Assembly (NCBI GenBank): GCA_013368375.1
Contig: JAACJP010000026.1
Span: 434,001 to 498,000, forward strand
Reading direction: 5' to 3'
From: Tricholomella constricta
Taxonomy: Eukaryota; Basidiomycota; Agaricomycetes; Agaricales; Lyophyllaceae
Length of the DNA: 64,000 nt
Shown here: positions 56,404-64,000 of the stretch, piece after piece
Numbering within the stretch: the stretch's first letter is position 1
How the letters are laid out: each line of letters opens with the position of its first letter
Position numbers and translations under genes: made by a program
The notes under the pieces: model-generated
Seen by the model: the letters and a program-made list of their open reading frames with translations, nothing else
What the model was told of the DNA's origin: nothing
Database searches by the model: none

Positions 56404-57027
56404 ACATTGGAGGAGCGCAGGCGCGCCACCCAGACGCGAAGGGAGCTAAAAAAGCGTTGTTTGCGTTGGCTTGGCAAGAGCTTCGGGGCAGACGCAAAGG
56501 CAAACGCCACGCCGCGGGAGCTACTAGAACCATTCACACTGTCGCATCTGCTTGTTTCTTTTGAACCGATCCATGAGCTTCTTGGTCACATGGTGTCCGA
56601 ACTTGTCCTCCTGGTAGTCGCACCGCCATGATCCCGGCACATCCAACTGCGAAGGACGTGATTGATATTGCTCTGAACCTCTTGTAAACATCTATTGAGC
56701 CGAGTTCTGAAGGCAGGATTTCTTCAATGAATATGCCATCGGCACTGATACTACCCCGAGGGTTACTTTCTATGTCCTGTAACGGAGGACGCAGCCCCTC
56801 CTCGGCACAGACTTTTGTTCTTCTCTCTCCGGGGATGCGTTCTATACATACACACAGTGGGATAATACCGCCGAAATTAGGAGTGCCTTTGTTCCGATAT
56901 AGCGTCATGCGTCATTCATGCTGTAACATCACCGCGACTTGATCGCGCCCAGGAGCGCTTCTTCCTGACCTCCTGCTTTATCATCGCGATATCATACCCT
57001 CTATCAACTGTTGAACTTGAAGTGACA
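56404..57027 (+). repeat. Copied lectin promoter region, unit 2
   Basis: Bases 56579-56890 resemble 52085-52400 upstream of the lectin (shared GTCCGAACTTGTC, CTGGTAGTCGC, CTCTCTCCGGGGAT). The lectin coding sequence itself is gone. It runs into the reductase 2 promoter with the 17-bp motif at 56933-56949. Confidence 0.75.
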
Positions 57028-58516
57028 ATGCCTACCATCTCTGCTGGCGATAAAGTTCTTGTGTCTGGAGCGAATGGCTTCGTCGCGACCTGGGTTGTGC
57101 GCAGGTTCCTCGAGAAAGGGTACGCGGTTCGGGGGACTGTACGATCAGCGGACAAGGGCAAGTTCTTGGAAGACTTATTCCAGCAGTATGGCGAAAGGTT
57201 TGAGGTTGTTGTCGTAGAGGATATCACCAAAGCACGTATCCTCTTCGTGGGATGCTCAACCTTGAAGCTCATGACGCGCTCTTTCTGATTAGGAGGGAGC
57301 GTTTGACGAAGCTGTCAAGGGAGTCGATGCCATCGCACATACCGCATCTCCTTTTTACTTGAACGCTGTGTCGCATGATGGTAAGTACACAAAAATTGGC
57401 AAACAAATATCACTTGAATGAAATCATAATGTAATTCAGAATTAATTGGACCCGCAGTCAATGGAACGGTTGGCATTCTGAGGAGCGCTGTTAAGAGCGG
57501 GTGAGTACCTCGCAGTCTCCACTACGAAATTTTGAAACAAGTCGCGATCGCAGACAAAACGTCAAACGTATTGACGTGACCTCGTCCTGCGCCTCCGTTT
57601 CCGAAGTCGGAGTCGACAAGGTCTTCTCGGAGCTCGACTGGAACGATCTTGCCGTCAGAGATGTCTGGGAGCAAGGCGACAATGCCCCTGGCCTCTCTAA
57701 ATACTGCGCGTCCAAGACCCTTGCAGAAAAGGGTAGGGTACAGTGCGCGGCTGATGTAGCGTTATCGACTGACAAGCTCGTTAGCTGCATGGGAATTCTA
57801 TGAGAAGTCAAGATCCGACATCAAGTGGGATCTTTCGGTCCTTAATCCACCCTTTGTAAGTGCATGCATGTACTCACGAGCTTACAATAGTGCTCAACGT
57901 CATTTTCAAGGTCTTCGGGGTCTGCAAACGCCTTCAGTTGATGTGATTGTATTGGTAGCTAATCTCATTATAGCCCGCCATCCATGACATCAAGAACCCT
58001 GACGCCCTTAACACATCTGCCCGCATGTGGTATGAGACGGTCCTCGTCGACGGTAAGTCCAAGGACTTCCTCACAGTCCAAGGCTTGGCCTATGCCGACG
58101 TCCGCGACGTCGCCGAGGCACACGTCCTTGCCCTGGAAAAGGAAGCCGCAGGCGGCGAGCGCATCATCATCTCCGCAGGCGAGTCTCTCTATCCCGCCTT
58201 CCCACGTTTAAATACTAATCGCAGCCTCAGGTTCCTACGTATGGCAAGATTGGAGTAAGCAACCACAAGCGCCGTGTAACATCATTTGACTACTTCGTTC
58301 GTCGTCTTTGTCATTGTAGTCGATGTCGCAAACGCGCTCTCCCCGTCCCCCATCCCCTCGCATCCCTCACTCCCTGTTGGATACCCTGGCGTCCCTTGGA
58401 AGGCTCCGGTTGAGTATGACACTTCCAAGGGCGCGAGGATCCTGGGCCTAAAGTACCGCACCAAGGAGGAGCTGACACGCGATACCCTTGCTGATTTCGA
58501 GAAGCGTGGATGGTAA
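57028..58516 (+). CDS. NAD(P)-dependent reductase, copy 2
   Basis: Exons 57028-57231, 57293-57380, 57440-57500, 57554-57732, 57785-57855, 57911-57919, 57974-58178, 58231-58254, 58320-58516: the same nine lengths as copy 1, total 1038 nt. GANGFVATWVV and the YCASK active site are intact. The two GC-donor introns and the 9-nt VFG exon are kept. Differences from copy 1 are mostly substitutions, which suggests purifying selection since duplication. Confidence 0.92.
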
Positions 58517-58631
58517 ATGCTGCAGAGGAAAGTAACGGGAAGAAGGTTGTCCATACTACTGTCGTTATGGTTCAACCAATAAGCTGGTTCCTGAGCGTCG
58601 TACTCAATAATACTCACCTTCATAGTTGGTG

Positions 58632-59320
58632 CAATTTTGCGTTCATGACAGCGCGCAGACTGAGGAGAAATCACGCTCTGAAATGTTCTCTGGCTCGCAG
58701 ATCGCTGACATTGAGTCAAAGAGCTCGAGGACTTCTTCTTCATCGGGCTCTCGCCCAGGCTCTGATGGACATTTTGACACTGCGTTCAAATTCGGTGTAG
58801 TACCAAGGCTCAGAAAGGACAAGCCACAGACATTGTCGGACATCATCCCGCCGGCATCCCATGTCAGTCATCATCCATCTCATCGATAATGGAGGATGAT
58901 TCGGTGCTCAAGTCAAATTTTCCGAAAGCCTCTGACATTCCTCGGCCTTGCGCCCGCGTCAACTCCGATTCCAGTGCCAAAATGCCGGTTGTTGTTTGCG
59001 CCACTCGTCGGGCATGGTTTTGCTGGCGCTGCTTGACCACTTAAGGCCATCCGGTCCTCCGGCACCCCCGTTCTCCAGCAGATCCCGGTAAACATCAACC
59101 TCATGTCGATTGCTCCATCCCTCGAAGCATTGAAACCCTTGTCTCCTCTGATTGTGGACATTGAACTCAAGCGAGAGAATGCTTTCGGGCTCGCTCCTCA
59201 CGCCCGACTCCACGCGCGTTGGTTCCGCTGCTCGAAGCTGCCTTGGGATGGTTAAAACGCAGCACGGGCAGAACTTCCGCTGATCAGAAAGAGAATGTCG
59301 GCCAAGTAACGATCATGACC
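58632..59320 (+). pseudogene. Broken copy of the large serine-rich gene, unit 3
   Basis: Pieces match the large gene in order: EMFSGSQ (near 58690), GSRPGSDGHFDTAFKFG, KPQTLSDIIPPASHV, then LMSIAPSLEALKP and KRENAFGLAPHARL (near 59100-59210), with deletions and frameshifts. It starts right behind the 3' flank of reductase 2. Confidence 0.85.
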
Positions 59321-59956
59321 TTGGTGCAGGCGCGCCGAGACAAAAAAAAACGTTGTTTGCGTTGGCTTGGCAAGAGCTTCTCATGCTTGCATACTTATAT
59401 CCGGGGCAGAGATGCAAGGGCAAATCTCCTCACGCTACGCGCGGGAGCCAGGCCCGGGGCATTCACACCGTCGCATCTGCTCGTTTCTTCTGAACAGATC
59501 TATGAACATATTCTTGGTCACATGCTGTCCAAACTTGTCTTCCTGGTAGTCGCACCGCTATACTCTCGGCACATCTAACTTTGAAGGACGCAATTGATGT
59601 TGCTCTGAACCTCTTGTAAACATCTGCTGAGCCGAGCTCTAAAGGCAGGCTTTCTTCGATGAATATGCCATCGGCATTGATACTACCCCGAGGGTTACTT
59701 TCTATGTCCTGTAACGGAGGGCGCAGCCCCTCCTCGTCATAGACTTTTGTTCTTCTCTCTCGGGGATGCGTTCTATATATACACACAGTGGGACAGTACC
59801 GCCGAAATGAGGAGTGCCTTTGTTCCGATATAGCGTCGCGCGTCGTTAAGGCTGTAACATCACCGCGACTTGATTGCGCCCATGAGCGCTTCTTCCTGAC
59901 CTCCTGCTTTATCATCGCGATATCATACCCTCTATCAACTGTTGAACTTGAACACA
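59321..59956 (+). repeat. Copied lectin promoter region, unit 3
   Basis: Like 56404-57027. The lectin-upstream match spans about 59513-59820 and the 17-bp motif (one change) lies at 59864-59880. The (A)9 run near 59343 and the stretch GCGTTGTTTGCGTTGGCTTG are shared with unit 2. Confidence 0.75.
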
Positions 59957-61437
59957 ATGCCTACCATCTCTGCTGGCGATAAAGTTCTTGTGTCTGGAGC
60001 GAATGGCTTCGTCGCGGCCTGGGTCGTGCGCAGGTTTCTCGAGAAAGGCTACGCGGTTCGGGGGACTGTACGATCAGCGGATAAGGGCAAGTTCTTGGAA
60101 GACCTATTCAAGCAGTATGGCGAAAGGTTTGAGGTTGTTGTCGTGGAGGATATAACCAAAGCACGTAATCGCTTCGTCGGATCCTCAGACTTGAGGCTCA
60201 TGGCGAGCTATTCCTGATTAGGAGGGAGCGTTTGACGAGGCTGTAAAAGGCATTGATGCCATCGCGCACACCGCGTCTCCTTTCTATATGAATGCTGCGT
60301 CTGTTGATGGTAAGTCGACCAGAACTGCCAAAGAAGATTGCACCTAAGTTAATGATCATCTAATTCAGAATTAATTGGACCTGCCGTCAATGGAACGGTT
60401 GGCATCCTGAAGAGCGCCGTTAAATGTGGGTGAGTACTACGCATTCGCCGCTATGGACGTTATCAAACAATTTGCTATTGCAGACAAAACCTCAAGCGAA
60501 TTGTTGTCACCTCGTCCTGCGTCTCCATTCTCGAAGTCGGAATCGACAAGGTCTTCTCGGAGCTCGACTGGAACGAGCTTTCTATCAGGGAAGTCAAAGA
60601 GCAAGGCGACAATGCCTCTGGGTTCTCTAAATACTTCGCATCCAAGACCCTTGCAGAGAAGGGTAAAGTATGCGCCGCTAACTTCGCATTATCGATTGAC
60701 ACGCTCGTTAGCTGCATGGGAATTCTATGAGAAATCAAGGTCGGAGATCAAGTGGGACCTTTCGGTCCTTAATCCGTCGCTTGTAAGTGCATGCTACCTA
60801 CAAGTTTGCAATCGTGCTCAACGTCATTTCCAAGATCTTCGGGGTCTGCATCGCTTTCAATTCACCTGACTGTGTTCATGACTAACTCTATTGTAGCCCG
60901 CCATCCATGATGTAAAGAGTCCTGAGGCCCTTAACACATCTGCCCGTATGTGGTACGAGGCGGTCCTCGTCGACGGTAAGTCCAAAGACTTCCTCACAGT
61001 TCAAGGCGCTATCTACGTCGACGTCCGCGATGCCGCCGAGGCACATGTCCTTGCCCTGGAAAAGGAAGCCGCAGGCGGCGAGCGCATCATCATCAACGCA
61101 GGCGAGTCTCTTCCCCGCCTTCGCATTTTCAAGTTCTAATCGCGACCACAGGTTCCTACCAGTGGCAAGATTGGCGTAAGTAAACACAAGCGCCGGTGTA
61201 ACATTATTTGATTGGTTCGTTCGTTCTCTATTCCTTGTAGTTGACGTCGCAAACGCGCTCTCCCCATCCCCCATCCCTTCGCATACCCCGCTCCCTGTCG
61301 GATACCCTGGTGTCCCTTGGAAGTCCCCGGGTGAGTTCGACAACGCCAAGGGCGCGAGGATCCTGGGCTTGAAGTACCGCACCAAGGAGGAGCTGACACG
61401 CGATACTCTTGCTGATTTTGAGAAGCGCGGATGGTAA
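59957..61437 (+). CDS. NAD(P)-dependent reductase, copy 3
   Basis: Exons 59957-60160, 60222-60309, 60369-60429, 60484-60662, 60712-60782, 60835-60843, 60897-61101, 61152-61175, 61241-61437, again 1038 nt. The Rossmann motif GANGFVAAWVV and the active-site YFASK are intact. The microexon here codes Ile-Phe-Gly and the preceding motif is NPSL instead of NPPF, so the substrate pocket may differ. GC donors are kept at introns 1 and 7. Confidence 0.92.
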
Positions 61438-61697
61438 ATGCAGCAGAAGAAAGAAACAGGAAGAAAGTTGACATTGTACTACTATCGTTATTGTTTAACC
61501 AATGGGCTGGACTCATCGTGATACTTGGTGCAACTTTGCGATCAAGTTGATCAAAATGGTAAATCATTCTCGCGCTCGGCTCGGTTGATCGTGCATCCCG
61601 AGCCGGACTTTTTCCATTACTACAACCAACACAGCGTATACCAGCCTGGCCTTTCTTCCTTTAATTGTTTCTATTCGGGCCTGTACATAGACTAGAC

Positions 61698-62747
61698 ATG
61701 TCCACATCCATTCTACGACGATTTTCTGGCTCCACGTTCAGGCAGACACAACGTTACGCGAAGCCCACACAACGCCGACCGCTGTCAACTCCATCACACT
61801 CACCGAAAGCCTGGAGGCCATACGCTACAGCATCTGCTGTCGTTGCTTTCTCTGCAGCGGCATATGCGCTCGGATCCATATACCCCCCGTCGGTGTTCAC
61901 AATACTCTTTCCCAGGACTGCACCCGGACCTTTGGACCCAAACACCCCGGAGGCTAGAGCGTACACCGATGAATTAGAACAATCTTTGCAGACACTGCCT
62001 CTTCTGCAGAGCCTTCGTGAAAAAGCCGATGCCGATGATTGGTATGAGGTGCGGCCTTACAGGAATTTCCCGGAGGAACGGAGGGTGAATAGTTTGACGT
62101 CCGGGGCTCTCAGGGGACCGGGCAAGCTGGCTTTGCATCCCCTCGTGCGAGCGAAGAAGGACGAGAGCGAAAGCTACGTCTTCACGCACGTGGGTAGGGG
62201 GCTCTGTGGACATGATGGCATCATCCACGGAGGACTCCTGGCGACATTGCTCGACGAGACGTTAGCTAGAACTGTAAGTATCTCTGCGATCTTCTCTTGA
62301 CGACTTCACTGAGCTTTCAATAATAGGCCATCGCCAACTTGCCCGAGAAAGTCGGTGTCACCGCGCAACTCACTCTCAACTATCGTGCTCCAACCCGAGC
62401 TGATCAGGTAAGTTGTTATCATCGACCTGTCACCTTGCGCTCCCTGACACCTTCAAGTTCATCGTCATCAGGACCTTCCTAACGGAGGCTAAAGGTCGCA
62501 AAGTCACTGTCACTGGGCATGTTGAAGATCTGGATGGGACGCTCCTCGTTGAAGCCTCGTACGTGCCACAACGCCATTTGCTTGACCTGATTCGCTGATA
62601 TGGTAACGATCGTTAATTAGGGCCACATTCGTCCAACCCCGCTATGCGAAACTGCTGAATACGGAAGCGTTGAAGCAGGCCATGGGAGAGCCTCCAAAGT
62701 CGCATGCTCCGGTGCACCTAGCTGATGGACAGCTGCGCTCCAAGTAG
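61698..62747 (+). CDS. Hotdog-fold thioesterase, likely mitochondrial
   Basis: Four exons (61698-62273, 62327-62407, 62458-62558, 62621-62747) sum to 885 nt, 294 residues. The N-terminus is rich in Arg/Ser (STSILRRFSGSTFRQTQRY) like a mitochondrial presequence, followed by a possible membrane segment (ASAVVAFSAAAYALGSIY). The hotdog core has GHDGIIHGGLLATLLDETLA, the conserved catalytic helix of PaaI/THEM4-like acyl-CoA thioesterases, then LTLNYRAPT and VTVTGHVEDLDG strands. It would hydrolyse acyl-CoA. The specificity is unknown. Confidence 0.9.
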
Positions 62748-63825
62748 GATATGTGCCTACTCTGCGATATGCCCGGACATTGATTTATCAGATGATATAT
62801 TACGCTACTTTACCTGGAAGCCTTGGAGGGGATACCTTGTTTCATTTTGATCTAGACTATGATCTGGCATAGACAACATAGAGGGAACGCGTTTTTGGGA
62901 TACTCAGGCTGGCATGCACTCGAAACTGGATACTTGGTCCTCGAGCGTCAATGGACGCTGAATTCAATGGAGGTGTGCAAGATCCACGAGTTGATTCCAA
63001 CGCCGAAGGATGTAAATTTTCCTGCATGTGTATGTACATCTGCTCTCAAAAAAATTCAATCGTTTCAAGGCAATTTCGGAGAACAACTGACGGCAATTTT
63101 CACCCACTGGGCGCATCTTCGCGATCGCTGTTATTATTCGAAATTCGGTCCGAACCGAACAGTGCTTTCAGCGTGTGTTTCAACCCAGGTGAGACGAATA
63201 TGTCGGTCAAGCGGTTGCAACTATAAGCCGTAGCCCGCTTTAATTTGAATGGCCCGGACACATCCCTGGATTATCCGGAAGCCGGTGTTTGTTTTCGAGG
63301 GCGTTTTCAAATAGCAGCCGAGCCAGTCAGATCGGCAAGACATGCAATCACCAAGCCGATCAACCAAAATTTCAAGCAATCCATTGATGCGGCCCTTGGC
63401 CTTGCATTCTTCTGCATGCGAGGCGCGCTACGATCGCATATGAAGATTCCCATCGTTCAAGGTGTCATTGCGCGTTTCAAGCACTGTGCGATGTCGATTC
63501 TCCGTCAATTACATAGCTTTTGATTTTTGATTTTTCAATTGCAGCGATCCCGGCCTCGAGGATCCAAGAAAATCATATGGCCTCTCGCGGCCCGAAACAT
63601 ACATAAAAGTGGTTTGACTTCAGTCATTCAATCTACTGAACACAAGGCGTGATGTGTTCCATATATCCAGGCACCCTGGTTACTGATGTCAATCTTACCC
63701 TGAGGGCTTGCCGCCGCCATCAACCGCCATCACAAAGGTTTGAAAAGCGCTGTCTTGAATTGCCTACATGTCGGGTTTTCCCTGGTCCTCGACTCCACCG
63801 CTCCCTCCCTGTCATTTTCTCACCC
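62748..63825. other. Intergenic, 1.1 kb
   Basis: Short plus-strand frames near 62859-63523 have no protein-like features. ACATAAAAG near 63600 could be a TATA element for the gene starting at 63826. Confidence 0.45.
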
Positions 63826-64000
63826 ATGCATTGCTCTGTAAATTCTTCTCAACCTTCTTTGCAACGCCCCGAGCACTCTCTGGGACGCAAATCTTTTTCT
63901 AAGCTTGGGAAACTCTTTGGACTTAAAACCTCTCCGGATGCTCCTTCGTCGTCCAGTACAAGGAGACAAAAATTGAGACAATCGAGTCCCAGGCCTAATT
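63826..64000 (+). CDS. Start of an unknown gene, cut by the window end
   Basis: An open frame from the ATG at 63826 to the window edge, rich in Ser, Lys and Arg (GRKSFSKLGKLFGLK). It follows a pyrimidine-rich leader and a possible TATA box at about 63600. Too short to identify. Confidence 0.45.
   Translation, partial: MHCSVNSSQPSLQRPEHSLGRKSFSKLGKLFGLKTSPDAPSSSSTRRQKLRQSSPRPN

Noticed and set aside
62859..63523. Several short plus-strand frames after the thioesterase
   Set aside because: No protein-like features or splice structure.

Overview
The window is nuclear DNA of a filamentous basidiomycete, most likely a mushroom-forming agaricomycete. The signs are genes split by introns of about 50-60 nt, single-copy eukaryotic genes (GCN2, CHK1, PEBP, a hotdog thioesterase), an intron-containing tRNA-Pro, a fungal P450, a one-domain secreted ricin-B lectin, an F-box protein, and Ty3/gypsy chromovirus-type retrotransposons. 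No bacterial, viral or organellar gene set is seen.

Layout. (1) 1-6688: the 5' two thirds of a decayed Ty3/gypsy element (element A, minus strand), cut by the window edge inside integrase. (2) 7.3-18.8 kb: a family-16 methyltransferase and, tail to tail, the eIF2-alpha kinase GCN2. A local duplication of their facing 3' ends separates them and brackets two unrelated genes, one unknown and one PD-(D/E)XK-like. (3) 19.6-32.2 kb: a repeat-rich block. Element C (21319-29848, TSD GTTAC) is internally deleted and is split by element B (21936-28256, TSD GCCTG), a nearly pristine 6.3-kb chromovirus with two 534-bp LTRs and one 1739-codon gag-pol frame. Around them lie a zinc-binding-type gene, fragmented copies of a coiled-coil gene family and a tRNA-Pro gene. 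(4) 32.4-51.8 kb: housekeeping and accessory genes: P450, an acidic nucleolar-type protein, CHK1, a very large serine-rich protein, PEBP and F-box. (5) 52-61.5 kb: a ricin-B lectin and three tandem copies of a 345-aa NAD(P)-dependent reductase. Between the copies lie broken pieces of the large serine-rich gene and of the lectin promoter, so a unit spanning all three was duplicated and only the reductase was kept. (6) 61.7-64 kb: a hotdog thioesterase and the start of a further gene.

Main observations. All three retrotransposons have the geometry of Tf1-type self-priming. A TATA box is followed exactly 35 nt downstream by an A that opens a 10-12-nt sequence, and that sequence is perfectly complementary to the stretch beside the inner LTR edge where the primer binding site should be. 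Elements B and C differ at one position of this pairing with a compensating change. The three reductase copies each split into nine exons of identical lengths, including a 9-nt microexon coding the family's VFG/IFG motif and two introns with GC donors. Other points are a tandem retropepsin duplication in element A, a 96-bp in-frame duplication inside the reverse transcriptase of element B, and loss of the gag zinc knuckle in B although its neighbour C keeps it.

All calls come from reading the sequence. Exon joins were placed by splice signals and reading frame, not by transcripts.
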